The notes beneath the pieces were generated by a model. It saw only the letters and a list, made by a program, of their open reading frames with translations, was not told where the DNA came from and ran no database searches. The translations under genes were made by a program, and so were the position numbers. A stretch of 64,000 bases of DNA from Rhizobium mayense (lineage in GTDB: Bacteria; Pseudomonadota; Alphaproteobacteria; Rhizobiales; Rhizobiaceae), in assembly GCF_030272705.1 (NCBI RefSeq), contig NZ_JARFYM010000007.1, forward strand, positions 62,001 to 126,000, read 5' to 3'. Of this stretch, positions 28,778 through 38,971 are shown one piece after another. Every line of letters starts with the position of its first letter. The first letter of the stretch is position 1.

Positions 28778-29533
28778 TCAGCGACCGCCGCTCACATCGA
28801 GGATGGCGCCCGTTATATAGGAAGCCTGGTCCCCCAACAGGTAGAGGATGGCGTCGGCCACTTCGTCCGCCGTCCCGGCTCGCTTCATCGGCAGTTGCGG
28901 AGCGATCTCGCGCGCCCGTTCAGGCAGGCCGGCGGCGGCGTGGATATCCGTATCGATAATACCGGGCCGGACCGCATTGACCCTGATGCCTTCGGCCGCC
29001 ACCTCCCGCGCCAAGCCGAGGGTGAACGTATCGATCGCCCCCTTGGACGCCGCGTAGTCCACATATTGGCCGCCGCCGCCGAGGGTGGCAGCCACGGAGG
29101 AGACATTGACGATCGCGCCGCCCTTGCCGCCATGGCGAGTGGACATACGGCGGACAGCTTCAGCGGCTGCCAGCATCGAGCCGGTGATGTTGATGCGAAA
29201 CATGCGGTCGAGCCGCTCCGGCGTCATTTCGTCAAGCCGCTGCACGCGATCGACGATGCCGGCATTGTTGACGAGACCATTCAGCCGGCCGAAATGCTGG
29301 TCGACGGCGGAAAAGATGGATCGGATATCGTCGGCTGAGCCGACATCGCCCTCGATAGCAATCGCCTCGCCGCCGGCGTCGCGGATCGCAGAGACGACGG
29401 TTTCCGCAGCCGCTTTGTTCGAAGCATAGTTGACCGCCACGGCCCAGCCCTGCCGCGCAGCGGCGATCGAAATCGCCGCCCCGATACCGCGGCTGCCGCC
29501 GGTGACGAGAAGAACAGGAGATTTGCCGGTCAT
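28778..29533 (-). CDS. Short-chain dehydrogenase/reductase
   Basis: A 251-residue classical SDR. The cofactor loop is TGGSRGIG at residues 11-18, NNAG near 90, catalytic serine in NVSS and YAASK (Tyr and Lys) near 158-162, then the NAVRPGIIDTDI segment. It ends in YITGAILDVSGGR, as in 3-oxoacyl-ACP reductase and glucose dehydrogenase types. Its ATG overlaps the stop of the upstream secreted protein by four bases. Substrate unknown; it may act on a carbonyl compound linked to the TCA operon but nothing in sequence fixes this. Confidence 0.87.
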   Translation of the reverse strand: MTGKSPVLLVTGGSRGIGAAISIAAARQGWAVAVNYASNKAAAETVVSAIRDAGGEAIAIEGDVGSADDIRSIFSAVDQHFGRLNGLVNNAGIVDRVQRLDEMTPERLDRMFRINITGSMLAAAEAVRRMSTRHGGKGGAIVNVSSVAATLGGGGQYVDYAASKGAIDTFTLGLAREVAAEGIRVNAVRPGIIDTDIHAAAGLPERAREIAPQLPMKRAGTADEVADAILYLLGDQASYITGAILDVSGGR

Positions 29534-30051
29534 TCGCTACATCCTTTCAAGGTCAAGACATCCCAAAGCGCGATGGTCGCTTTGCCCGCACCCCACATGG
29601 AGGATTCACGGATCGAAGGCCCGAGCGCCGGCAGGAACAAGCGTTCCGCAGCTCCGGCACCCTCCGCCGGCAGGGCACTGATATTGCCCGTCAGGTCTGA
29701 GGCATAGATCATCCCCTGCCAGACGGTGCAGGCGCGAAGATCGGCGCCGGTCACATCGCCTTCCGGGCAGTTGAACATGATCATGCCGTTGGCATGCAGA
29801 AGATCGTCCGAGCGCATCACAACGCCATCGGCCACGACCGGGGTGTTGCGCACGGCGAATTTGAACTTGTTGCTGACGGCCATCTCGGCACCGACTGGCT
29901 CGAAGCGCAGCTCATAAGCGTCGTCCATGTCGCCATAGATCGCCTTTTCCTGCACGCATTCGTCCGCCAGCGCCGGTGCGGGGATGGCTGTAAACGCCAT
30001 CATCGCCCAGTGCACCGGGGTAAATCGTGCCATCGCGCGGTTTGTCGGCAT
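29530..30051 (-). CDS. Secreted protein of unknown function in the suc operon
   Basis: A 173-residue protein not assigned to a family. A signal peptide is visible (VHWAMMAFTAIPAPALA, cleavage after ALA), and the mature part begins DECVQEKAIYGDMDDAYELRF. Three further cysteines (in FNCPEG, LRACTVW and the terminal LKGCSE) could form two disulfides with the first. I chose ATG 30051, with GAAGGG six bases upstream; the GTG at 30057 overlaps the upstream stop. It overlaps SDR by four bases and follows a DUF4241-like gene, making a tightly coupled pair of exported proteins. Confidence 0.65.
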   Translation of the reverse strand: MPTNRAMARFTPVHWAMMAFTAIPAPALADECVQEKAIYGDMDDAYELRFEPVGAEMAVSNKFKFAVRNTPVVADGVVMRSDDLLHANGMIMFNCPEGDVTGADLRACTVWQGMIYASDLTGNISALPAEGAGAAERLFLPALGPSIRESSMWGAGKATIALWDVLTLKGCSE

Positions 30052-30053
30052 GA

Positions 30054-30803
30054 TCACCCTTCCCTCGGTTCGTGCCGACCGTCCGCATTTTCCGTCACCC
30101 CGAAATCCGTGAACAGGACAAGCGGGCGATCATTTGCATCGAGGCCCCAGAACACCGGATAGAAGCCGTCTCCCCAGCCGCTCCAGAACACCGCGACATT
30201 GCCGCGTTTGCCGACAATTGGCCGATGCATGACATATTTGTCGTCGTTTATCTTGATCTCGGCAGCCAGCACATCGTCGTAATAGTTGATGTCCGAAGAG
30301 GACCTCTGGATACGAACCTGTTGTTCCCGCTCCTGGATCAGCGCGTAGGTATCCGCATCCATGTAGCAACCGAGGCCAGCATCGACCGGATAGCCGAAGA
30401 ACTGGTCGCTCTTCAGCGACCTGACATCCTGGCCGGGAATAAGCGCCAACTCCCAGCGTGCGGGCTTGCCGTCGGCAAAGCGCAGGCTGGCGGCGGCGAT
30501 GCGGCCGAAGGCTTCATAGAGCGTCACGGGATAGTTGCCGGGCGGAACGGTCCTGACGAAGGCCAAGCGATCCGGCCCGACCAGCGGATCACTGGCGACG
30601 ATGCGGCCAGACGTCAGTTCGACATCGCCCATATGAAAGACGGTGATCGACCGGGCAGAGAGATCGGCGTCGCTCAGCGACGCCAGATCGAGATTGCTGC
30701 TGAGCTTTGCTACGTCGAAATCTTCCGCGGCGGCGGACGACGGAATCCATGCGGCGACGGCGCACAAAAGTCCGCGCATCGTCCGCATGGGCCATTTCGA
30801 CAT
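30054..30803 (-). CDS. DUF4241-domain exported protein
   Basis: A 249-residue protein with a signal peptide (GLLCAVAAWIPSSAAAED, cleavage near AAA). The mature domain shows features of DUF4241: MGDVELTSGRIVASDPL near residue 58, PVDAGLGCYMDADTY in the middle, and SGWGDGFYPVFWGLDANDRP then LFTDFGV near the C-terminus. The domain's function is not known; many members lack a signal peptide and occur near toxins or immunity genes, but no toxin is seen here. It starts 14 bases after the sucB stop with GGGAGCG upstream, so it is probably translated from the sucB transcript. Confidence 0.75.
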   Translation of the reverse strand: MSKWPMRTMRGLLCAVAAWIPSSAAAEDFDVAKLSSNLDLASLSDADLSARSITVFHMGDVELTSGRIVASDPLVGPDRLAFVRTVPPGNYPVTLYEAFGRIAAASLRFADGKPARWELALIPGQDVRSLKSDQFFGYPVDAGLGCYMDADTYALIQEREQQVRIQRSSSDINYYDDVLAAEIKINDDKYVMHRPIVGKRGNVAVFWSGWGDGFYPVFWGLDANDRPLVLFTDFGVTENADGRHEPREG

Positions 30804-30817
30804 GAGCCAACGCTCCC

Positions 30818-32059
30818 TTAGAGATCGAGAACCAGACGTTCCGGATCTTCCAGGCTTTCCTTGACGCGCACGAGGAAGGTCACGGCTTCCTTGCCGTCGA
30901 CCATGCGGTGATCGTAGGAAAGCGCCAGATACATCATCGGGCGGATGACAACCTGGCCGCCGATTGCGACCGGGCGCTCCTGGATCTTGTGCATGCCGAG
31001 GATGCCCGACTGCGGCGCATTGAGAATCGGCGAGGACATCAGAGAGCCGTAGACACCGCCATTGGTGATGGTGAAGGTGCCGCCCTGCATGTCAGCCATC
31101 GACAGCGTTCCGTCGCGGGCAGCCTTTGCCAGACGACCAAGCTCCTTTTCGACTTCCGCGATCGACATCTGGTCGGCATCACGAATGACGGGAACAACGA
31201 GGCCCTTGTCGGTGCCGACAGCCATGCCGATGTGGCAGTAGTTCTTGTATACGATGTCGGTACCGTCGATTTCGGCATTGACGGCTGGCAGTTCCTTAAG
31301 CGCATGCGTGACGGCCTTGGTGAAGAAGCCCATGAAGCCGAGCTTCACGCCATGCTTCTTCTCGAAGATGTCCTTGTACTTGTTGCGCAGGTCCATGACG
31401 GCCTTCATGTCCACCTCGTTATAGGTGGTCAGCATGGCGGCGGTGTTCTGCGCATCCTTGAGGCGCTTGGCGATCGTCTGGCGCAGGCGGGTCATCTTGA
31501 CGCGCTCTTCGCGGCCGGCGTCTTCGACCGGCGTCGGCGCACGGGCGCTGATCGGAGCGGCCGGGACCGCGGCCGGAGCCGAAGCGGCCCTGGCGACAGC
31601 AGCAATGACATCACCCTTCAGGACCTGGCCGCGCTTGCCGCTGCCATCGACCTGATCGGCGGAGAGATTGTTTTCGGCGAGCAGCTTGGCGGCGGCGGGT
31701 GCCGGCGGCATGGCGGAAGCCGGAGCAGCAACGGCTGGAGCGGCGACCGGGGCAGTCGCTGCCGGAGCGGCAGCAACAGCGGCCGGCGCGGCAGCCTGAG
31801 CCGGAGCAGCCGCAGCACCGTTGCCGGCGGAGATCTGACCGAGCAACGCGCCGAGGCCGACAGTTTCACCGGCTTGGGCAACGATTTCGGACAAGGTGCC
31901 GGCTGCGGGCGCGGGTACTTCGATCGTGACCTTGTCGGTTTCCAGCTCGAGAATCGGCTCATCGACCTTGATGACATCGCCGACCTTCTTGAACCAGGTG
32001 CCGACGGTCGCCTCGCTGACGGATTCGCCGAGGGTAGGAACGCGGATTTCTGTGGCCAT
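30818..32059 (-). CDS. sucB: 2-oxoglutarate dehydrogenase E2, dihydrolipoyl succinyltransferase
   Basis: A 413-residue core subunit. The single lipoyl domain occupies residues 1-75 with the lipoylated K43 in [14 protein letters not shown]; an Ala/Pro-rich linker (about 85-130) is followed by the peripheral-subunit-binding domain ([29 protein letters not shown]) and the catalytic domain with H384 and D388 in DHRMVDG. It transfers succinyl groups to CoA. It is separated from sucA by a YciI-like gene and a RIME-like repeat, with a 94-base gap upstream, so part of its expression may depend on readthrough of the repeat or a local promoter. Confidence 0.96.
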   Translation of the reverse strand: MATEIRVPTLGESVSEATVGTWFKKVGDVIKVDEPILELETDKVTIEVPAPAAGTLSEIVAQAGETVGLGALLGQISAGNGAAAAPAQAAAPAAVAAAPAATAPVAAPAVAAPASAMPPAPAAAKLLAENNLSADQVDGSGKRGQVLKGDVIAAVARAASAPAAVPAAPISARAPTPVEDAGREERVKMTRLRQTIAKRLKDAQNTAAMLTTYNEVDMKAVMDLRNKYKDIFEKKHGVKLGFMGFFTKAVTHALKELPAVNAEIDGTDIVYKNYCHIGMAVGTDKGLVVPVIRDADQMSIAEVEKELGRLAKAARDGTLSMADMQGGTFTITNGGVYGSLMSSPILNAPQSGILGMHKIQERPVAIGGQVVIRPMMYLALSYDHRMVDGKEAVTFLVRVKESLEDPERLVLDL

Positions 32060-32093
32060 TGTTCAAATCCTGATTTTTCGTCGTTATAAGTTT

Positions 32094-32197
32094 GCGCATA
32101 ACCCCGAAAATCGGAATCGATTTTCGGAAAGGCTTATGCGCCATTTTTAAGTGCTACTGCGACCTTTGCACGTCCTCGCGGACGTGCGGCGCGGTAG
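32094..32197. repeat. RIME-like double-palindrome element, copy 2
   Basis: The first palindrome, 32094-32141, has GCGCATAAC and GGCTTATGCGC ends around a CCGAAAATCG/CGATTTTCGG core. The second, 32154-32197, has ends CTACTGCG and CGCGGTAG and an inner CACGTCC/GGACGTG. Total length is 104 bases, as in copy 1. It lies between the YciI-like gene and sucB and includes the last 13 sense codons and the stop of the former. Confidence 0.75.
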
Positions 32198-32510
32198 AGT
32201 TTCCGGCGGCGGACGGCCGGAGAATGATCGAGGGCATCGGCGAGATTTCAATACGGAAACCGAGCCCGGCGAGAAGGACGGGATCGGCATCACCAAGCGC
32301 CTTGGCGGCATTGGCGTCTTCCACGTCGAGGACGGCCATGCCGAAAGCGCCATCGGCCGCGAAGACCGGACCGACGACAATTGCCGTCCCGGCGCTCGCC
32401 TGTTCGCGCCAATAGGCGGCGTGTTGCTGCATGGCGGCCATCTCCTCCCCTGTGGCGTCATGCGGGAAGCTGGGGCGCGGCGGCACAAGTTTCAGATGAA
32501 AATAAGCCAT
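32154..32510 (-). CDS. YciI-like protein ending in a RIME-like repeat
   Basis: A 118-residue protein of the YciI/YCII-related ferredoxin-like family. The central VGPVFAADGAFGMAVLDVEDANAAKALGDADPVLLAGLGFRIEISPM carries the family core with the typical late DP and start-of-strand pattern; the residues are unrelated to sucA or sucB. AAAGGGG precedes the ATG by seven bases. The last 13 residues (TAPHVREDVQRSQ) and the TAG come from the second palindrome of the repeat, so the C-terminus has been replaced or extended by element insertion. It lies 25 bases after the sucA stop. Its enzymatic role is unknown. Confidence 0.72.
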   Translation of the reverse strand: MAYFHLKLVPPRPSFPHDATGEEMAAMQQHAAYWREQASAGTAIVVGPVFAADGAFGMAVLDVEDANAAKALGDADPVLLAGLGFRIEISPMPSIILRPSAAGNSTAPHVREDVQRSQ

Positions 32511-32535
32511 CGCGCACCCCTTTCCGAATCACACC

Positions 32536-35520
32536 TTAACCGCCGAGCGCATCCTCAAGGAATGCAGCAAGCTGCGCCAGATGCTTGGACATCAGGCCCG
32601 TCGCCGGAGAGGCGGCGGCCGGACGGCCGGTGTAGCGAACCCGCTGGTACTTGGCATCGATATGGGCAAGCACCCATTCCAGATAGGGATCGATGAAGGA
32701 CCATGCGCCCATGTTCTTCGGCTCTTCCTGGCACCAGACCATCTCCGCATTGCGGAAGCGGCTGAGCTCGTTGATGAGCGCCTTGGCCGGGAACGGGTAG
32801 AGCTGTTCGATACGCAGCAGGTAGATATCGTCGATGCCGCGCTTCTCGCGCTCTTCCAGCAGGTCGTAATAGACCTTGCCCGAGCAGATGACGACGCGAC
32901 GGATCTTGGCGTCCTTCTGCAGCTTGATCGGGCCGTCCTTGATCACTTCCGCATCGTCCCACAGCAGGCGATGGAAGGAGGTTTCCCCCGCCATCTCCGT
33001 GAGCGTCGATACGGCGCGCTTGTGGCGCAGCAGCGACTTCGGCGTCATCAGGATCAGCGGCTTGCGGAAGTCGCGCTTCAGCTGACGGCGCAGGATGTGG
33101 AAGTAGTTCGCCGGCGTCGTGACGTTGGCGACCTGCATGTTGTCTTCGGCGCAGAGCTGCAGATAGCGTTCCAAGCGGGCCGAGGAGTGTTCCGGACCCT
33201 GACCTTCATAGCCATGCGGCAGCAGGCAGACGAGGCCGGACATGCGCAGCCACTTGCGTTCGCCTGAGGAGATGAACTGGTCGAAGACGACCTGCGCACC
33301 ATTGGCAAAGTCGCCGAACTGAGCTTCCCACAGGGTCAGCGCATTCGGACGTGCGAGCGAATAGCCATATTCGAAGCCGAGAACCGCCTCTTCCGAAAGC
33401 ATCGAGTTGATGACTTCGTAGCGGGCCTGGGTCGGCGACAGGTTAGCGAGCGGGATGTAACGATCCTCGGTTTCCTGATCGTAGAGAACCGAATGACGCT
33501 GAGAGAAGGTGCCGCGTTCGCAATCCTGGCCGGACAGGCGGATCTTGTGGCCTTCGACCACGAGCGATCCGAAAGCGAGCGCTTCCGCCATCGCCCAGTC
33601 GATGCCTTCGCCTGTCTGAACCATGCTGGCGCGGTTTTCCATGAAGCGCTGGATGGTGCGATGCGCGTGGAAACCAGCCGGAATTTCCGACAGCTTCCGG
33701 CCGATGTCCTTCAGCGACTTCATCGGCACGGCGGTTTTGCCGCGACGCTGCTCATCGGCATTGTCGGCCGTATGCAGGCCCGACCATTCGCCGTCCAGCC
33801 AGTCGGCCTTGTTCGGCTTGTAGGACTGGCCGGCATCGAACTCCTGTTCGAGATGGGCGCGCCAGTCGGCCTTCATCTTTTCGACTTCGCCTTCGGTCAG
33901 CACGCCTTCGCCGACCAGTCGCTCGGAGTAGAGCTGCAGCACGGTCTTGTGGGCGCGAATGACCTTGTACATCTTCGGCTGCGTGAAGGACGGCTCGTCG
34001 CCTTCATTGTGGCCGTAGCGGCGGTAGCAGAACAAGTCGAGGACGACAGGTTTGTGGAATTTCATGCGGAATTCGGTCGCGATCTTGGCCGCATAGACCA
34101 CAGCTTCCGGATCATCGCCGTTGACGTGGAAGATCGGCGCTTCGATCATCTTGGCGACGTCGGACGGATAGGGCGACGAACGCGAGAAGGCCGGATTGGT
34201 GGTGAAGCCGATCTGGTTGTTGATGATGACGTGCATCGTGCCGGCGACGCGGTGGCCGCGCAGGCCCGACAGGCCGAGGATTTCAGCAACCACGCCCTGG
34301 CCGGCGAAAGCGGCGTCGCCGTGGATCAACAGCGGCACGACCTTGGCACGCTCGGAAAGCGGAATGATGTCGCCGTCCCAGACGGTGGCGCTCATGTCCT
34401 GCTTGGCGCGAGCCTTGCCCATGACGACCGGGTTGACGATTTCCAGATGCGACGGATTGGCCGTCAACGAAACGTGCACCTTGAGGCCGTCGAAATCGCG
34501 ATCCGAAGAGGCGCCGAGATGGTACTTGACGTCGCCCGAGCCCTCGACTTCGTCCGGTGCGTAGGAACCGCCCTTGAACTCGTGGAAGATGGCGCGATGC
34601 GGCTTGCCCATGACCTGGGACAGCACGTTGAGGCGACCGCGATGGGCCATGCCGAACACGGCTTCCTTGAGGCCGAGCTGGCTACCGCTCTTCAGAATCT
34701 GCTCCAGCGCCGGGATAAGCGATTCGCCGCCGTCGAGGCCGAAACGCTTGGTGCCCTTGAACTTGACGTCGAGGAACTGCTCATAGCCTTCGGATTCAAC
34801 GACCTTCTGCAGGATCGCCTTTTTGCGGTCGGCGCTAAAGTTAATGCCCTTGTTGACGCCTTCGATGCGCTCCTGGATCCATGCCTTCTCTTCCGGATTG
34901 GAGATGTGCATGAATTCGACGCCGAGCGTCGAGCAATAAGTGCGCTCGAGGATTTCCATCATCTCGCGCACGCTCGCATATTCGAGGCCGAGCACGTTAT
35001 CGATGAAGATCTTGCGGTCGAGGTCGGCCTCGGTGAAGCCATAGGCTTCCGGCGACAGTTCCTTATAGTCCTCGACCGCGGCGGCGATGCCGAGCGGGTC
35101 GAGCTTGGCGTGCAGGTGGCCGCGCATGCGATAGGCGCGGATCATCATGATAGCGCGAACGGAATCGCGTGTCGCCTGCAGGACGTCTGCAGTGTCGGTC
35201 GGCTTGCCGGCGGCTTCGGCCTTGGCCTTCACCTTGGTCTCGATAGCCTTCTCGACGATGCCCCAGTTGCCGTCGAGCGCTGAGACGAGTTCGCCGTTCG
35301 CCTGGATCGGCCAGTTCTTGCGCTGCCAGGAGGCGCCCTTGGCCGCCTTCTTCACGTCATCCGGATTGTCTTCCAATGCCTTGAAGAATGACCGCCACTC
35401 GTCGGAGACCGACGACGGATCTTCCTCGTAGCGCGCATAAAGCTGCTCGATATAGGCAGCGTTGGCGCCGTCCAGGAACGAGGTAATCTGAAACTGCTCG
35501 TTGGCTTCTTGCCTTGCCAT
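32536..35520 (-). CDS. sucA: 2-oxoglutarate dehydrogenase E1
   Basis: A 994-residue thiamine-diphosphate enzyme that decarboxylates 2-oxoglutarate and succinylates the E2 lipoyl group. The N-terminus has the E2-binding motif FLDGANAAYIEQLYARYEEDPSSV. The TPP motif lies near GDAAFAGQGVVAE and continues through NNQIGFTT; HGYEGQGPEHSSAR and the late LPHG segment belong to the transketolase-like domain; RYGHNEGDEPSFTQP is also conserved. Full length for the family. It follows sucD by 175 bases, in which two hairpins occur, and precedes the YciI-like gene. Confidence 0.97.
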   Translation of the reverse strand: MARQEANEQFQITSFLDGANAAYIEQLYARYEEDPSSVSDEWRSFFKALEDNPDDVKKAAKGASWQRKNWPIQANGELVSALDGNWGIVEKAIETKVKAKAEAAGKPTDTADVLQATRDSVRAIMMIRAYRMRGHLHAKLDPLGIAAAVEDYKELSPEAYGFTEADLDRKIFIDNVLGLEYASVREMMEILERTYCSTLGVEFMHISNPEEKAWIQERIEGVNKGINFSADRKKAILQKVVESEGYEQFLDVKFKGTKRFGLDGGESLIPALEQILKSGSQLGLKEAVFGMAHRGRLNVLSQVMGKPHRAIFHEFKGGSYAPDEVEGSGDVKYHLGASSDRDFDGLKVHVSLTANPSHLEIVNPVVMGKARAKQDMSATVWDGDIIPLSERAKVVPLLIHGDAAFAGQGVVAEILGLSGLRGHRVAGTMHVIINNQIGFTTNPAFSRSSPYPSDVAKMIEAPIFHVNGDDPEAVVYAAKIATEFRMKFHKPVVLDLFCYRRYGHNEGDEPSFTQPKMYKVIRAHKTVLQLYSERLVGEGVLTEGEVEKMKADWRAHLEQEFDAGQSYKPNKADWLDGEWSGLHTADNADEQRRGKTAVPMKSLKDIGRKLSEIPAGFHAHRTIQRFMENRASMVQTGEGIDWAMAEALAFGSLVVEGHKIRLSGQDCERGTFSQRHSVLYDQETEDRYIPLANLSPTQARYEVINSMLSEEAVLGFEYGYSLARPNALTLWEAQFGDFANGAQVVFDQFISSGERKWLRMSGLVCLLPHGYEGQGPEHSSARLERYLQLCAEDNMQVANVTTPANYFHILRRQLKRDFRKPLILMTPKSLLRHKRAVSTLTEMAGETSFHRLLWDDAEVIKDGPIKLQKDAKIRRVVICSGKVYYDLLEEREKRGIDDIYLLRIEQLYPFPAKALINELSRFRNAEMVWCQEEPKNMGAWSFIDPYLEWVLAHIDAKYQRVRYTGRPAAASPATGLMSKHLAQLAAFLEDALGG

Positions 35521-35621
35521 GGTGATATGCGGACGCTCTCGTCCGCCTCCCGACTTGTTTACTTTGCCGGCTTATGGAAATCCGGCGACCCTATTTCGTT
35601 CGCGATCCTTGGACCGCACAT

Positions 35622-35677
35622 CGGCTTTCAAAAACTCGAAAGCCGGACGGGATTGCGGATGTCGCTGCCCCGTCCGG
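35622..35677 (-). promoter_or_regulatory. Tandem hairpins in the sucD-sucA intergenic region
   Basis: CCGGACGGG at 35643-35651 pairs with CCCGTCCGG at 35669-35677, and CGGCTTTC at 35622-35629 pairs with GAAAGCCG at 35638-35645. The stems share only three bases (35643-35645), so both can form almost fully. There is no T-run after them on the minus strand. They may serve as an RNA processing site, a weak terminator or a stability element between sucD and sucA. Confidence 0.5.
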
Positions 35678-35695
35678 ATCTTGCTACAGGTAGGA

Positions 35696-36598
35696 TCAGC
35701 CCTTCAGGACTTCCACCAGAGTCTTGCCGAGACGCGCCGGCGAAGGCGACACGCGGATGCCCGCCGATTCCATAGCAGCGATTTTGTCTTCAGCGCCGCC
35801 CTTGCCGCCGGAGATTACCGCACCGGCATGGCCCATAGTGCGGCCGGGAGGTGCCGTGCGGCCGGCGATGAAGCCGACCATCGGCTTCTTGCGGCCCTTC
35901 TTGGCTTCGTCCTTGAGGAACTGTGCGGCGTCTTCTTCCGCCGATCCGCCGATTTCGCCGATCATGATGATCGACTTGGTTTCGTCGTCGGCGAGGAACA
36001 TTTCCAGGATGTCGATGAATTCCGTGCCCTTGACCGGGTCGCCGCCGATGCCGACCGCCGTCGTCTGACCGAGGCCTTCATTGGTGGTCTGGAACACGGC
36101 TTCGTAGGTCAGCGTGCCCGAACGCGAGAGAACGCCGACAGAGCCCTTCTTGAAGATGGAGCCCGGCATGATGCCGATCTTGCATTCGTTCGGCGTCAAG
36201 ACGCCGGGGCAGTTCGGTCCGATCAGGCGGGACTTCGACTTCTGCAGGCGATCCTTGACCTTGACCATGTCGGCAACCGGAATGCCTTCCGTGATGCAGA
36301 CGATCAGCGGGATCTCGGCTTCGATCGCTTCGAGGATCGCAGCCGCAGCACCTGCCGGCGGCACATAGATGACCGAGGCGTTGGCGCCGGTCGCATCCTT
36401 GCCTTCAGCGACAGACTTGAAGATCGGCAGCTTTTCGCCGTCCTTGCCGGTCCAGGTTTCGCCGCCCTTGGAGGGATGGATACCGCCGACCATCTTCGTG
36501 CCGTGATAGGCGAGCGCCTGTTCGGTATGGAAGGTACCGGTCTTGCCGGTCAGGCCCTGAACGAGAACCTTAGTGTCTTTGTTGATGAGGATCGACAT
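35696..36598 (-). CDS. sucD: Succinyl-CoA synthetase alpha subunit
   Basis: A 300-residue subunit that binds CoA and carries the phosphohistidine. The N-terminus [29 protein letters not shown] contains the CoA-binding loop; [18 protein letters not shown] lies near the middle; the phosphorylated histidine is in [19 protein letters not shown] near the C-terminal third. It follows sucC by six bases and forms an obligate heterotetramer with it, converting succinyl-CoA to succinate with nucleotide triphosphate formation. Confidence 0.97.
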   Translation of the reverse strand: MSILINKDTKVLVQGLTGKTGTFHTEQALAYHGTKMVGGIHPSKGGETWTGKDGEKLPIFKSVAEGKDATGANASVIYVPPAGAAAAILEAIEAEIPLIVCITEGIPVADMVKVKDRLQKSKSRLIGPNCPGVLTPNECKIGIMPGSIFKKGSVGVLSRSGTLTYEAVFQTTNEGLGQTTAVGIGGDPVKGTEFIDILEMFLADDETKSIIMIGEIGGSAEEDAAQFLKDEAKKGRKKPMVGFIAGRTAPPGRTMGHAGAVISGGKGGAEDKIAAMESAGIRVSPSPARLGKTLVEVLKG

Positions 36599-36604
36599 CT
36601 TGCC

Positions 36605-37801
36605 TCAGGCTCCCTTGACTGCCTTGACGATCTTCTGGGCGGCATCGTCCAGGTCATCGGCCGAGATGACATTGAGACCGGATTCGTTGATGATCTTCTT
36701 GCCGAGCTCGACGTTGGTGCCTTCGAGGCGCACGACGAGCGGAACCTTCAGACCGACTTCCTTGACGGCTGCGAGCACGCCTTCGGCGATGACGTCGCAC
36801 TTCATGATGCCACCGAAGATGTTGACCAGGATGCCTTCGACAGCCGGGTCTGCGGTGATGATCTTGAAGGCCGCGGTAACCTTTTCCTTGGACGCGCCGC
36901 CGCCGACATCGAGGAAGTTCGCAGGCTCGGCGCCGTAGAGCTTGATGATGTCCATGGTTGCCATGGCAAGGCCGGCGCCGTTGACCATGCAGCCAATGTT
37001 GCCGTCGAGGGCGACATAGGCGAGGTCATACTTGTGCGCTTCGATTTCCTTGGCGTCTTCTTCGGTCGTGTCGCGCAGCGCAACGATGTCCTCGTGGCGG
37101 AACAGCGCATTGCCGTCGAAGGAGACCTTGGCGTCGAGCACGCGCAGATGGCCATTGGTCATGACGATCAGCGGGTTGACTTCGAGCAGGGCCATGTCCT
37201 TTTCGACGAAGGCCTTATAGAGAATCGGGAAGAGCTTGGCGGCGTCTTCGCGGGCAGCCCCTTCGAGCTTCAGCGCGTCGGAAAGGGCAGCCGAGTTGGC
37301 AGCCGTAACACCGGCCGACGGGTCGATGTCGACGGTGATAATCTTTTCCGGCGTGTCATGCGCAACGGTCTCGATGTCCATGCCGCCTTCCGTCGAAACG
37401 ACGAAGGCAACCTTGCCGACCGAGCGGTCGACCAGGATCGAGAGATAGAGTTCGCGGTCGATATCGGCGCCGTCTTCGATGTAGAGGCGATTGACCTGCT
37501 TGCCTGCGGGGCCGGTCTGCTTGGTCACCAGCGTGTGGCCGAGCATTTCCTTGGCGTTGGCAACAACGTCCTCGATCGACTTGGCGAGGCGAACACCGCC
37601 CTTGGCGTCGGGGCCGAGTTCCTTGAACTTGCCCTTGCCACGACCGCCAGCATGGATCTGGCTCTTGACGACGTAAAGCGGGCCCGGAAGCTGTTTTGCA
37701 GCGGCTTCGGCTTCATCGGCGGAGAAGATGGCAACGCCGTCCGCGACGGGTGCGCCATAGGTCTTCAGCAGCGCCTTGGCCTGATATTCATGAATGTTCA
37801 T
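36605..37801 (-). CDS. sucC: Succinyl-CoA synthetase beta subunit
   Basis: A 398-residue ATP-grasp subunit that binds nucleotide and succinate. It starts [22 protein letters not shown]; the ATP-grasp loop is in [33 protein letters not shown] is the late conserved motif, followed by [20 protein letters not shown] sequence ([12 protein letters not shown]). Starts 27 bases after the mdh stop in the mdh-sucC-sucD order common to rhizobia. Full length. Confidence 0.97.
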   Translation of the reverse strand: MNIHEYQAKALLKTYGAPVADGVAIFSADEAEAAAKQLPGPLYVVKSQIHAGGRGKGKFKELGPDAKGGVRLAKSIEDVVANAKEMLGHTLVTKQTGPAGKQVNRLYIEDGADIDRELYLSILVDRSVGKVAFVVSTEGGMDIETVAHDTPEKIITVDIDPSAGVTAANSAALSDALKLEGAAREDAAKLFPILYKAFVEKDMALLEVNPLIVMTNGHLRVLDAKVSFDGNALFRHEDIVALRDTTEEDAKEIEAHKYDLAYVALDGNIGCMVNGAGLAMATMDIIKLYGAEPANFLDVGGGASKEKVTAAFKIITADPAVEGILVNIFGGIMKCDVIAEGVLAAVKEVGLKVPLVVRLEGTNVELGKKIINESGLNVISADDLDDAAQKIVKAVKGA

Positions 37802-37828
37802 GGATTTATCCCTATTGGAACGCGGAAA

Positions 37829-38893
<1,065 letters not shown>

Positions 38894-38931
38894 TTATTTT
38901 GAGATCAGGAATTTCAATCGGTTAGATCAAT

Positions 38932-38957
38932 AATGTCTTACGTAAACGTAAGACATT
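38932..38957. promoter_or_regulatory. 26-bp perfect palindrome upstream of mdh
   Basis: AATGTCTTACGT at 38932-38943 and ACGTAAGACATT at 38946-38957 form a perfect 12-base inverted repeat with a two-base centre. It lies 140-166 bases before the mdh start and 15 bases after the zapE stop. No T-run follows it on the minus strand, which argues against a simple terminator and favours a dimeric repressor site; the central TTACGT-AA-ACGTAA resembles MerR-type operators. Confidence 0.55.
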
Positions 38958-38971
38958 CTGTCACCAAATTG

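Noticed and set aside
33493..35283. A 596-codon open frame opposite sucA
   Set aside because: It is entirely antisense to a firmly identified enzyme, has arginine/glutamate/histidine-heavy composition and results from GC-rich codon use.
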